DNA of 64,000 nt, from positions 51,419 through 115,418 of the forward strand of contig JACPHN010000082.1 in the NCBI GenBank assembly GCA_016188575.1, read 5' to 3'. Made by a program: the position numbers and the translations under genes. Source of the stretch: Candidatus Schekmanbacteria bacterium. Its GTDB lineage: Bacteria; CSSED10-310; JACPHN01. The notes below the pieces were generated by a model that was given only the letters and a program-made list of their open reading frames with translations, ran no database searches and was not told the DNA's origin. Below, piece by piece: positions 16,150-23,513 of the stretch. Positions within the stretch are counted from its first letter, which is position 1; every line of letters starts with the position of its first letter.

Positions 16150-17430
16150 ATGGCGACGGCCAACGACCACCTGGCGAATGCTCGAGCTCTGGTCGCCCAG
16201 GACCGCATGTTCGAGGCGATCGATGCATACAACAAGGCCATCGATGCGGATCCGGTGCTGGCGGATGCCTACGTCGAGCTCGGTCGCATCGAGCTCATGC
16301 GGCGGGAAGTGTACGACGAAGCCGGCACCGACAAGTCAGACCGCTCAGAAACATTCATAGAAGCTCTGAAAAAGGCCGAAGGTCTGGTCGACCATGGCTT
16401 GGAGCTTGCTCCCAATCACGTTCTCGGGCACGCCGTCAAGGGTTTGGCGCGCGCTCTCGACCTCGATTGGCGCGGCGCCGTCGGCTTCCTGGAGAAGGCT
16501 GTCGCCGCGGACGACGCGCTCACCTTCGCTCACTTCAACCTCGGTCGCGCCTACTTCGAGACCGGAAACATGGCCCGCGCCGAGGTCGAGGCCCGCAAGG
16601 TGCTCGAGCAGAATCCCAAGCACTTCCAGGCCTACTTTGGACTCGGGCAGATCCTCATCAAGCTCGGCAAGATGAAAGAGGGGCTCGACAGCATTCTTCA
16701 GGCGCTCCGCGTCAACCCGTTCTATGTGCCGTCCTACCTGTTCATGGCCGAATTCTTCTTGCGGACGTCCAAGTTCGAGGCCGGCGAAAAGCTCGTGCGC
16801 GAAGGCTTGCGCCACGTTCCCTCCGCCCCGGCGCTGTACGATGCCCTGATCAAGCTGTGCATGGCCCAACAGGATACCAAGAAAGCGCTCGATGCCGCGG
16901 TGCATGTTCTGCGCGTGCGCGGCGACGCCACCGACTACATGACTGTCGGCAATCTCGAGCTCGCTTCAGGCTCCATCGACAAGGCGGAGAAAGCGTACAA
17001 GAAAGCCGCGGAGCTGGCCCCTCAGGCGTGGGAACCCTACTTCAACCTGGGCGAGCTGTACGGCGTGACCGTGGTGGCAAAGAACGAGAGAGACGCGCAG
17101 CACTTTCAGGAGCTCGCGCGCGGCTCCTATCTTCGTGCCCAGGAGCTGGCCGGCAACAACTACAAGATCCAGAACGCCCTGGCGCTGATGGAAATGAAGG
17201 CCGGAACCGTGGAGGCGTGCGCCGACGCGGCGAAGATGTTCGAGGCGGCGCTCGCACTGAACCCCGATGGTAACGAGGCGCGCTACAACCTGGCGCTGTG
17301 CCTGGCGAAGACCGGAGAGAACGGCCGTGCCCGACAATACGTCATGGACGTCATCGGCAAGACGCGGCCCGGCTCGGACCTGCACCAGCAGGGCCAGCGA
17401 TTGCTCGGCACCCTGAGCAAGTTGCGCTAA
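16150..17430 (+). CDS. Tetratricopeptide-repeat protein
   Basis: A 426-residue soluble protein built almost wholly of TPR helices, for example FEAIDAYNKAIDADPVLADA, AHFNLGRAYFETGNMARAEV and QAYFGLGQILIKLGKMKEG, continuing to the C-terminus. TPR proteins are scaffolds for protein complexes. The ATG at 16150 has GGGAGG eight bases upstream; a longer reading from 16078 lacks a ribosome site. It is a single-gene unit with no signal peptide. It may be an adaptor, possibly for the secretion genes elsewhere in the window, but no direct link is seen. Confidence 0.8.
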   Translation: MATANDHLANARALVAQDRMFEAIDAYNKAIDADPVLADAYVELGRIELMRREVYDEAGTDKSDRSETFIEALKKAEGLVDHGLELAPNHVLGHAVKGLARALDLDWRGAVGFLEKAVAADDALTFAHFNLGRAYFETGNMARAEVEARKVLEQNPKHFQAYFGLGQILIKLGKMKEGLDSILQALRVNPFYVPSYLFMAEFFLRTSKFEAGEKLVREGLRHVPSAPALYDALIKLCMAQQDTKKALDAAVHVLRVRGDATDYMTVGNLELASGSIDKAEKAYKKAAELAPQAWEPYFNLGELYGVTVVAKNERDAQHFQELARGSYLRAQELAGNNYKIQNALALMEMKAGTVEACADAAKMFEAALALNPDGNEARYNLALCLAKTGENGRARQYVMDVIGKTRPGSDLHQQGQRLLGTLSKLR

Positions 17431-17436
17431 CACCCC

Positions 17437-17469
17437 GCGGCGCGGACTTACCCCCCCCGACCGCGCCGC
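17437..17469. terminator. Inverted repeat between convergent genes
   Basis: GCGGCGCGG (17437-17445) and CCGCGCCGC (17461-17469) form a perfect 9-bp stem with a C-rich loop, immediately after the TPR gene and before the convergent rhodanese gene. There is no T tract, so terminator function is only likely. Confidence 0.4.
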
Positions 17470-17492
17470 ACACGACGCCGTCCGGCTGGCCA

Positions 17493-17939
17493 CTATGGCG
17501 CCGGGCGGCGTTCTTTCTCGGCCCGCCGCCACGCGAGGATTCCCCCAGCGTTTGTCACCTGCATGTAGCCCGCCGCTTCGAGCACCCGCTTTGCCCACGC
17601 GGCGCGATGTCCGCTCAGGCAGTACAGGACGATCGGCGCGGAAAAGTCATCGCCCGTTAGCGCGCGGACCTCGTCAAGCCGCCGGGCGATCCGCCAGAAG
17701 GGAATGTGGTGCGCCCCCTCGACGTGGCCGAGCCAGTACTCGACCGCGCTGCGGACATCGATCAGCACGGCTCCTTCTTCTCTGACCAGGCGCTGCGCCG
17801 CCCTCGCGTCGGACCCGCGCGGTGCTGCCGCAGCGCGCTCGTAGGCGTCGGTGCCGCCGTGAGCGTGACATGCGGCGAGCGCCGCGGCCGCCAGCAGCGC
17901 CTTCCACTGCAGCGTGCCTCCGCGCTGCCGGCCGCGCAA
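17493..17939 (-). CDS. Rhodanese-domain lipoprotein
   Basis: A single-domain rhodanese, handling sulfane sulfur or acting as a thiol-transfer protein. The active-site loop is YCLSGHRA (C-x-S-G-H-R), and the substrate-side segment is VLIDVRSAVEYWLGHVEGAH. A lipoprotein signal (ALLAAAALAAC) precedes the domain, so it works in the envelope. No good start codon is obvious: TTG at 17939 gives a basic N-region before the signal, and CTG at 17912 stands close to GGAGG. The open frame upstream to 18119 runs through intergenic repeat sequence and is not credible protein. Confidence 0.7.
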   Translation of the reverse strand: MRGRQRGGTLQWKALLAAAALAACHAHGGTDAYERAAAAPRGSDARAAQRLVREEGAVLIDVRSAVEYWLGHVEGAHHIPFWRIARRLDEVRALTGDDFSAPIVLYCLSGHRAAWAKRVLEAAGYMQVTNAGGILAWRRAEKERRPAP

Positions 17940-17949
17940 GTCTTGGGAG

Positions 17950-18112
17950 CAGGTTGGATCCACCGCTTGTTCGCCTCCGTCCCTCCCCGTATCGCCATCG
18001 GCGGCGCCGCACAAGATGGGGTGATGAGCCTGATTCACCGCCTGCTCGGCGTGCAGGCGACAGCGCCCCTCTCCGTCCCTCCCCCGCTGGCGGGGCGAGG
18101 TGGATACGCCTT
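17950..18112. repeat. GC-rich intergenic repeat, two partial units
   Basis: Contains GGATCCACCGCTTG near 17955, then GATTCACCGCCTGCTCGGCG (from about 18035) and the hairpin segment CCTCCCCCGCTGGCGGGGCG with GAGGTGG. The same word order recurs near 20440-20590, 40650, 44740, 55240 and in part at 28200. Confidence 0.65.
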
Positions 18113-18320
18113 CGGCCAATCGCGCGAACGCAAGTCACAAGACCCTGATTGCGATTTCAGGGTTTTCAGCTCGTCGCGCTGCGGTCAACCGTACTCTGTT
18201 TGCCGCAGCGTGAAGAGCAAGGCCCGCGCCGTCGTCGCTCGCGCCGCGGAGCGTTGGCATGGTTCGTGCTAACTGGCAGGCATCCACAAACCTCTCACGC
18301 CTCTTTCGAGGAGATTCACC

Positions 18321-19193
18321 GTGAACACGATTTCTGTCAACCCCAACATTCCGTACGCACTGATCGCCCACGCCTCCTCGGATCCGACCAAGTCCAGGGC
18401 CATCGTTGCCCAGAACGACACGACCGCTGCGAAGGACACCTTTGACATCGGCGACGGTCCGCAGCTTCGCGAGCTGCGCCAGCGCCCCCTCGCTCCCGCT
18501 TCTTCGCTGCTTTTTCCTGCGGTGCCGGTCCCGGCCGGCGCGCCGCACGCCTGGGGCGCGACCGGCGGCCTGGCCGCGGCGCGACCTCTCTTCACCAGCC
18601 TCGAGCAGCTCGTAAGCGCGCTGATCGGCCGCCTCGCGGCACCGGCGTGGGATCCGGCGCTCGCGTCCTCACTTTTCAGCATTTTCGAGACCGTCGACAG
18701 GACGGTCGCCAGCGCTCCCCAGTTCCCGGGAGTCCCTGCGGACGCCGCGCAGGTACTGCGCCGTCTGGCTGATCTGCCGGCGGCTGGCAACCGGATCAAG
18801 AACGAGGTCTTCGCCGCCTTGGCCAACGACGGCCGACTGGACGAAGGCGAGCTGCACGCGCTCATCGCCCGGTTCATCGACGACGTGAAGATCGGTCCAG
18901 GGCGCTGCGGCACCGGCCCCGGCAGCGAGCCGGCGCTGAGCAGCGAAGAGCGCGCCACTCTGCACCGGTATCTGTTCGACAGCTTCGATGAGCTACTCGC
19001 GACGCCGGCGAGCGACCGGCCCACGAACCTTTCGGAGGTCCCGAGCACGCCCTGGCCGCCTCTCTACTATGACCTCTTCGGCGTGCAACAGATGCTGGCC
19101 GTCCTGTTGGGTCTGGCGGACGACCAGAACGCGCTGAGAAGAGGCCGCGATCTGTACGGTTTCCCCACCATGGCGGCGGGGCGGCGAGCGTGA
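18321..19193 (+). CDS. Hypothetical protein, 290 residues
   Basis: No family recognised. It starts with GTG, with GAGGAG seven bases upstream. The N-terminus MNTISVNPNIPYALIAHASS is polar and Asn/Ser-rich without a Sec signal, as seen in many type III secreted proteins. The middle is helical and Ala/Leu-rich, and one segment (ANDGRLDEGELHALIARF) resembles a degenerate EF-hand loop. It stands alone between repeat-rich spacers. A secretion-substrate role is a guess based on the secretion genes in the window. Confidence 0.65.
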   Translation: MNTISVNPNIPYALIAHASSDPTKSRAIVAQNDTTAAKDTFDIGDGPQLRELRQRPLAPASSLLFPAVPVPAGAPHAWGATGGLAAARPLFTSLEQLVSALIGRLAAPAWDPALASSLFSIFETVDRTVASAPQFPGVPADAAQVLRRLADLPAAGNRIKNEVFAALANDGRLDEGELHALIARFIDDVKIGPGRCGTGPGSEPALSSEERATLHRYLFDSFDELLATPASDRPTNLSEVPSTPWPPLYYDLFGVQQMLAVLLGLADDQNALRRGRDLYGFPTMAAGRRA

Positions 19194-19201
19194 CGAAGAT
19201 C

Positions 19202-19273
19202 CCTCGCTGCGAAGCGAGAGAGCGCTCCGCCCCCCCACCCCGCCCCTCCCCGCGCAAGCGCGGGGAGGGGCGG
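19202..19273. repeat. Two strong hairpins after the 18321 gene
   Basis: CTCGCT-gcga-AGCGAG (19204-19219 region) is followed by a perfect 16-bp palindrome, with CCGCCCCTCCCCGCGC (19240-19255) pairing with 19258-19273. No T tract. It shares its C-rich core with the dispersed intergenic repeat and may stabilise or end the transcript. Confidence 0.65.
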
Positions 19274-19377
19274 AGGGCATGCGCGCTCGGATTAGACGGA
19301 TGCCGCTTCCTGTCCCCCTCCGCCCCCGCTTGCGGTGCCCACTCGCTCCGTAACGATGCTTTATGGAGAGAAATCAG

Positions 19378-19470
19378 GCGTCGGCAGAATGTGGTTTACA
19401 CCATGGCGAGCGCAATGCGCGTGCACGCTTGTAAAGGACCGCCTCCGGCATCTTGCCGAAGCCAGAAGTC
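19378..19470 (+). repeat. Dispersed repeat, copy A
   Basis: GGCGTCGGCAGAAT, then ATGGCGAGCGCAATGCGCGT, then CTTGTAAAGGA and a short palindrome. About 45 of the central bases match copy B at 54138-54235 almost exactly, and the similarity continues weakly to AGAAGTC. Both copies are intergenic and in the same orientation. Confidence 0.7.
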
Positions 19471-19555
19471 ATGGGTTTGACGGAAGAGGTGGAGGGTGAA
19501 TCGGGGTAGGGACGACGAGTGACGGAAAGTCAACCATTTTCATCGTTGCTCTTTT

Positions 19556-19645
19556 GTGGGTTTCGAGGGAGCTGACGAGAGATATGCCCGTGGCTTCGGC
19601 CACGCCTGGGCAGGCTCAGCAAAGGGGCAACGCCAAAGCATTCCT
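19556..19645 (+). repeat. Dispersed repeat related to 20155-20385 (opposite orientation)
   Basis: TGGGTTTCGAGGGAGCTGAC, then CGTGGCTTCGGCCACGCCTG and CGCCAAAGCATTCCTC. The same words, in the same order, occur on the minus strand between 20385 and 20180. This copy is interrupted relative to the other. Confidence 0.5.
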
Positions 19646-19739
19646 CTGATCCCGCGAGCGGACTCATCCGAGGCGCTCCCCAGACCTCCCATTGGGCCTT
19701 TTTGGCATACCTTCCCATCAAGGGGAGCGAGGATCAGAC

Positions 19740-19936
19740 GATGGACCGGCCACTTTCCGATGAGATAAAACATCTAACGCGAATTTGGCCAGAAAATTCC
19801 TGAGAAACCGGCCAGAATCGCCATAGATACGGCCATCTGCGCGAAAAATGGCCGGGAACGGGGGGAATTGAGGCGAATTGGCGGCCAAAATTGCCTCAGA
19901 TGTTTTATCTTCGGAAAGTATGGCCGGTCTGGCCGC
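19740..19936. mobile_element. MITE-like palindromic element
   Basis: About 197 bases bounded by inverted repeats. The left arm GACCGGCCACTTTCCGATG continues with AGATAAAACATCT. The right arm, read backwards, is GACCGGCCATACTTTCCGA continuing AGATAAAACATCT. Inside, AATTTTGGCC and AATTC words are also mirrored, so most of the element could fold into one long hairpin. There is no coding frame, as in a non-autonomous miniature element. No clear target duplication is seen. Confidence 0.65.
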
Positions 19937-19939
19937 CAC

Positions 19940-20152
19940 TCACCAGACCCCCCGCTGCCACCTGCTCACCACCGCATCCAGGCAGTCGCCTAGCTCCGCC
20001 TCCGTCACCTGCAGCGCGCCCGCCGGCCGTACGGCGTCACCGGCGAGCCGGCGCTGCTCCGGGGACAGCAGCGGCCGGTAAACGTGCTCGTAGCGCGGCG
20101 GGAGGTCAGGCAGCACCTGGCGCCTCTCGCGGCGCAGCAGGAGCGAATCCAT
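19940..20152 (-). CDS. Small hypothetical protein, 70 residues
   Basis: The ATG at 20152 has AAGGAG six bases upstream, the best start signal in this region. The product begins MDSLLLRRERRQVLPDLPPR and continues with EHVYRPLLSPEQRRL and EAELGDCLDAVVSRW, charged and helical with no signal peptide. No family recognised. The stop is next to the right end of the MITE-like element, so that element may have trimmed or replaced the original 3' end. A coding role is plausible but unproven. Confidence 0.45.
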   Translation of the reverse strand: MDSLLLRRERRQVLPDLPPRYEHVYRPLLSPEQRRLAGDAVRPAGALQVTEAELGDCLDAVVSRWQRGVW

Positions 20153-20154
20153 TT

Positions 20155-20385
20155 CTGGCTCCTTGTGGATTTCGGGGAGCTCATCGGAAAGGCCCGTGCC
20201 CGGTATAGGAGGAATGCTTTGGCGCTGCCGCTCTTATGCCACGCTGAAGGATTGAAGCTTCCCGGGGTGCGCGCGCCTCTGGCCCGCATCTTCCGTACCA
20301 AGAAGGCGGGTCGAAGGCCCGCACCCAGGCAAGGACGAAACCTCGGACGCTGCCCTTCGCCAGCTCCTCGAAACCCATGAAGAGC
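20155..20385 (-). repeat. Dispersed repeat, longer copy
   Basis: On the minus strand it reads ATGGGTTTCGAGGAGCTGG, then GTTTCGTCCTTGCCTGGGTG, later CGCCAAAGCATTCCTC and CTTTCCGATGAG. It matches words of 19556-19770 in inverted orientation. It lies directly upstream of the small gene at 19940-20152. Confidence 0.5.
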
Positions 20386-20737
20386 CTTCATCGTTGCGGA
20401 ATGAGTGGGTGGCGGGATGGTCGCGGTGGGGGGCGGACTGCGGCGGGCTCGCCCTTCTTCCCCTCTCCGGGTCTCCCCCCAGTGAGCGGAGGACGGTTAT
20501 TGCGCGTTGCCACTGCTTGTCCGGGAGCCTATGGGATCGGAGGGAGGCGTTCTCGCGTCGACGCCGAGCAGGCGGTAGATTCAAGCACGGCCTTCGTGAT
20601 TGCGGATCGTTCGGCGGCGGCATACCATGTTGGGCTCTGCTCGCGCAGACCGCCGCTGGACCGGTGCGAACCTGCACCGTCGTGCGTGACCGCGCGGCTG
20701 GGAAGGTGACGGCCACGCCACGGAGACCGCGAACGAG
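20386..20737. other. Intergenic region with a reversed GC-rich repeat unit
   Basis: No gene recognised. Bases 20541-20590, read on the minus strand, contain GAATCTACCGCCTGCTCGGC and GTCGACGCGAG, a unit of the dispersed intergenic repeat. The rest may hold the promoter of the ClC gene, but no clear -35/-10 pair is seen. Confidence 0.5.
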
Positions 20738-22558
20738 ATGTCGAAAAACTGGCGCGATCGGCTGCGCATCGAGAGCCGTGAACGGGTCTATTTGTATGCG
20801 CTGCTGATCGGAATTGCCGCAGGGCTGTTCGCGGCGGCGTTCGCTGCGGGGCTGGCGGCGCTCGAATCACTCTTGCAGGATGGACGACCGACTGGAGCCG
20901 CGTTGCGCGGGGCGCCGGCAGGCGCGGGGGCGGGCCTGGGCTCGTGGCTCCTCGTGTTCCTGCCCGTCGTGGGCGGGCTCGTTTCCGGCCTCCTCACCCA
21001 CTTCTTTGCGCCGGAGGCAGCCGGGCCGGGGACCGCGGCGCTCGTCAACGACTTCCACAACCGGGAAGGCATCGTCCGCGGCCGCGTCGCCATCGTGAAA
21101 GGGCTCAGCAGCATGGCGACGCTGGCGAGCGGGGGCAGCGCGGGCAAGGAAGGACCACTCGCGCAGATGGGTGCGGCAATCGGGTCGTGGTGGGCACAGG
21201 TGTGCGGCGCGGGAAGCCGCGCCCGGAGGACCCTGATGCTTGCAGGGGCCGCGGGCGGGCTCGGGGCGATCTTCCGCGCCCCGCTCGGCGGTGCGCTCAC
21301 CGTCATCGAGGTCCTGTACCGGGACGACTTCGAAAGCGACGCGCTGGTCCCGTGCACCATCGCCTCTCTCGCCGGGTACGCGACCATGGGCGCCCTGCTC
21401 GGCACCGACAGCATCTTCCGCATGCGCGCCGATCTCGCCTTCAACAGTTGGTTCGAGCTGCTGTTCTACGCGGTCCTCGGGCTCCTCTGCTATCCCGTGG
21501 GTGCGCTTTTCATCAGCGCCTACCACTTCAGCAGCTCGCGGCTGTTCCCGCGCCTGCCGCTCAGACGGTGGATGATTCCGGCGATGGGAGGCATCGGCAC
21601 CGCCACGGTCGGTCTGGCTTTTCCGCAGATCCTCGGCTCGGGTTTCGGGTTTCTGCAGGCCGTCATGCTGGGCGATGACAGCGGCATCGGGCACATGGGC
21701 ACGGGGCTATTTCTCGCGCTCGCGTTCGCGAAACTGGTCGCCACCTGCTCTACTGTCGGCTCGGGCGCATCCGGAGGCATCTTCGCGCCGTCGCTGTTCA
21801 TCGGTGGGATGCTCGGCGGTTTTGTAGGATCCCTGGCGCAGGCGCTCGCGCCGGGAGCCGTGCCTTCGCTCGCACCCTACATCATCGTCGGCATGGGCGG
21901 CTTTTTCGCGGGGGTCGCCAATGCCCCGCTCGGCACGCTGATCATGGTTTGCGAGATGACGCGGGGTTATGCGCTGCTAGTGCCGCTCATCGTGGTCTCG
22001 CTGATCGCCATGCTGCTGAACCGGGGAAGACCGATCTACCCCGCGCAGGTCGACAACCGCTTTGCGTCGCCGGCGCACTTGTGGAACATGCGCCCCGATG
22101 TGCTCCAGCGCCTGCGGGTCGGGGAGCTGGGGCCGTTTGCCCGCCGCAGCGTGGTGCTCAACACCATGTCGTTGTCCGCGCTGCAGCAACAGGCCCAGGA
22201 GTCGCGCGCCACCGACTTTATCGTCGTCGACGCGCAGGATCGCTACGTCGGTGGCGTTTCGCTCCGGCACGTCTTTGTCGATGCTCCCGACGCCGCTGTG
22301 CTCGAAAACCTGCTGCTGGTTCACGAGATCGCCCACGCGACACCGGCGGTCACCGTCGATGACGACTTGCGCGCGGTGATGGCGCGGCTTCTTGACGCCG
22401 ACCTGGACAAGATCGCGGTGCTCGAGGGCGACCGGGTGATCGGCTACCTGCACCTGCGAGACATCCTGCGCGCCTATGGGGCCGCAGTCGCGCGTCTGGC
22501 GCCACCGCAGGGTACTGCGGCGGAAGCGGCTACCGCCGCGACTCGACCTGCCGGCTGA
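20738..22558 (+). CDS. ClC-family chloride channel/transporter with CBS domains
   Basis: A 606-residue integral membrane protein of the ClC family, moving chloride or another anion, often coupled to protons. About ten hydrophobic segments span residues 20-430. Selectivity-filter motifs are visible as GSAGKEGPLAQMG (the GKEGP loop) and GASGGIFAPSLFIGGMLGG (GxFxP). The first filter position, GSGIP in E. coli ClcA, appears here as GPGTAALVNDFH. The cytoplasmic C-terminus (about 460-590) carries a pair of CBS-like modules (ATDFIVVDAQDRYVGGVSL and DLDKIAVLEGDRVIGYLHL), which bind nucleotides and gate such channels. The ATG has a weak GGAG-type site. It is a single gene. Confidence 0.9.
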   Translation: MSKNWRDRLRIESRERVYLYALLIGIAAGLFAAAFAAGLAALESLLQDGRPTGAALRGAPAGAGAGLGSWLLVFLPVVGGLVSGLLTHFFAPEAAGPGTAALVNDFHNREGIVRGRVAIVKGLSSMATLASGGSAGKEGPLAQMGAAIGSWWAQVCGAGSRARRTLMLAGAAGGLGAIFRAPLGGALTVIEVLYRDDFESDALVPCTIASLAGYATMGALLGTDSIFRMRADLAFNSWFELLFYAVLGLLCYPVGALFISAYHFSSSRLFPRLPLRRWMIPAMGGIGTATVGLAFPQILGSGFGFLQAVMLGDDSGIGHMGTGLFLALAFAKLVATCSTVGSGASGGIFAPSLFIGGMLGGFVGSLAQALAPGAVPSLAPYIIVGMGGFFAGVANAPLGTLIMVCEMTRGYALLVPLIVVSLIAMLLNRGRPIYPAQVDNRFASPAHLWNMRPDVLQRLRVGELGPFARRSVVLNTMSLSALQQQAQESRATDFIVVDAQDRYVGGVSLRHVFVDAPDAAVLENLLLVHEIAHATPAVTVDDDLRAVMARLLDADLDKIAVLEGDRVIGYLHLRDILRAYGAAVARLAPPQGTAAEAATAATRPAG

Positions 22559-22690
22559 CCCCGGCGGGCCACCGCGCGCGCCCGCGGTGCTAGCCCCCGA
22601 GGTCGGGTTTCTGATTCGGTGAGGGCCAGTGATCCACCGGTGATCGATCACGCCAGGACATCTGTCCGACGGATCGATCGCGCGAAGCGG

Positions 22691-22720
22691 TTGACGACCT
22701 GCGAGTGGCGATCCTAACAT
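22691..22720 (+). promoter_or_regulatory. Probable promoter of the Uma2 gene
   Basis: TTGACG (22691-22696), an 18-base spacer and TAACAT (22715-22720). This puts transcription start about 75 bases before the ATG at 22804. Confidence 0.5.
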
Positions 22721-22803
22721 CGAACAGGAGCGAATCCTTATGATTGGCCCGTTCCCAACCGCTCGCCCGCCCGCAAGTGGAATCACCAGGAGGATTTCTG
22801 AAC

Positions 22804-23373
22804 ATGGGTCAAGCGGCCACCAGGCGATACGGCTATGCGGAGTATCTCATCGTCGAGCACGATACCGGAACGCGCCACGAATACCTGGATGGGCAAACGT
22901 GGGCGATGGCGGGGGGCACGCCTCGACACTCCGCAATCAAGTCGAATCTACAAGCGCTTTTTCGCAACGCGTTGCACGGCACGCCATGCCGGCCGTACGA
23001 CAGCGACTTGAAGATCAGGGTGCTGAAAACGGGGCTCGCGACCTACCCAGACCTGGCCGTGTTGTGCGGCAGGCTCGAGACCCATCCGGAAGACCCCAAC
23101 GCCGTAACCAACCCGGTGTTGCTCGGCGAGGTGTTGTCGGACGACACCGAAGCCTGGGACCGCGGCGGCAAGTTCGCGCACTTCCGGTGCATCACCTCCC
23201 TGCGCCACTATCTGCTCTTGCCTCAGGACAGCGAGCGCATCGAGAGCTATACGCGGCAAGAGGATGGTTCGTGGCGGCTCACCGAGCACTTCAGTGGTGA
23301 TGTCGTTGGACTCGAGGCGCTTGGCGTCGAGCTCCACGTCGACCTTGTCTATCAGGACCTTCCGTCGACGTGA
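22804..23373 (+). CDS. Uma2-family (DUF820) endonuclease-like protein
   Basis: A 189-residue protein of the Uma2/DUF820 family, which has a PD-(D/E)XK nuclease fold and no firm cellular role. Family motifs: RHEYLDGQTWAMAGGTPRHS near residue 20, then TYPDLAVLCG, LLGEVLSDDTEAWDRGGKFA and CITSLRHYLLLPQ. The acidic and Lys residues of the predicted active site are all present. The ATG at 22804 is preceded by AGGAGG. It is a solitary gene, as members of this family often are. Confidence 0.82.
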   Translation: MGQAATRRYGYAEYLIVEHDTGTRHEYLDGQTWAMAGGTPRHSAIKSNLQALFRNALHGTPCRPYDSDLKIRVLKTGLATYPDLAVLCGRLETHPEDPNAVTNPVLLGEVLSDDTEAWDRGGKFAHFRCITSLRHYLLLPQDSERIESYTRQEDGSWRLTEHFSGDVVGLEALGVELHVDLVYQDLPST

Positions 23374-23513
23374 AAGGGGAGAACGCGGCGCTTTCGCTGC
23401 GGGGAGCGTCCGGCCGGGTCGCGGACTGGATGCTTTCCGGCGTGATCCCGGCCTGCGGCGGGAAGAAGTGCAAAAGACGAAAACGGGACATTCTGCCGAC
23501 GCCGGATTTCGGA

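Larger units (their letters stand above)
19194..19939. other. Repeat-rich intergenic region without a confident gene
   Basis: No frame here looks like protein. It holds the hairpins at 19202-19273, one copy of a roughly 95-bp dispersed repeat (19378-19470), a decayed copy of another repeat (19556-19645) and a MITE-like palindromic element (19740-19936). Confidence 0.6.

Noticed and set aside
22740-23300. Plus-strand frame starting at 22740 behind AGGAG, overlapping the Uma2 gene
   Set aside because: Its protein is shadow-like (Arg/His-rich); the Uma2 frame is family-like with its own AGGAGG.
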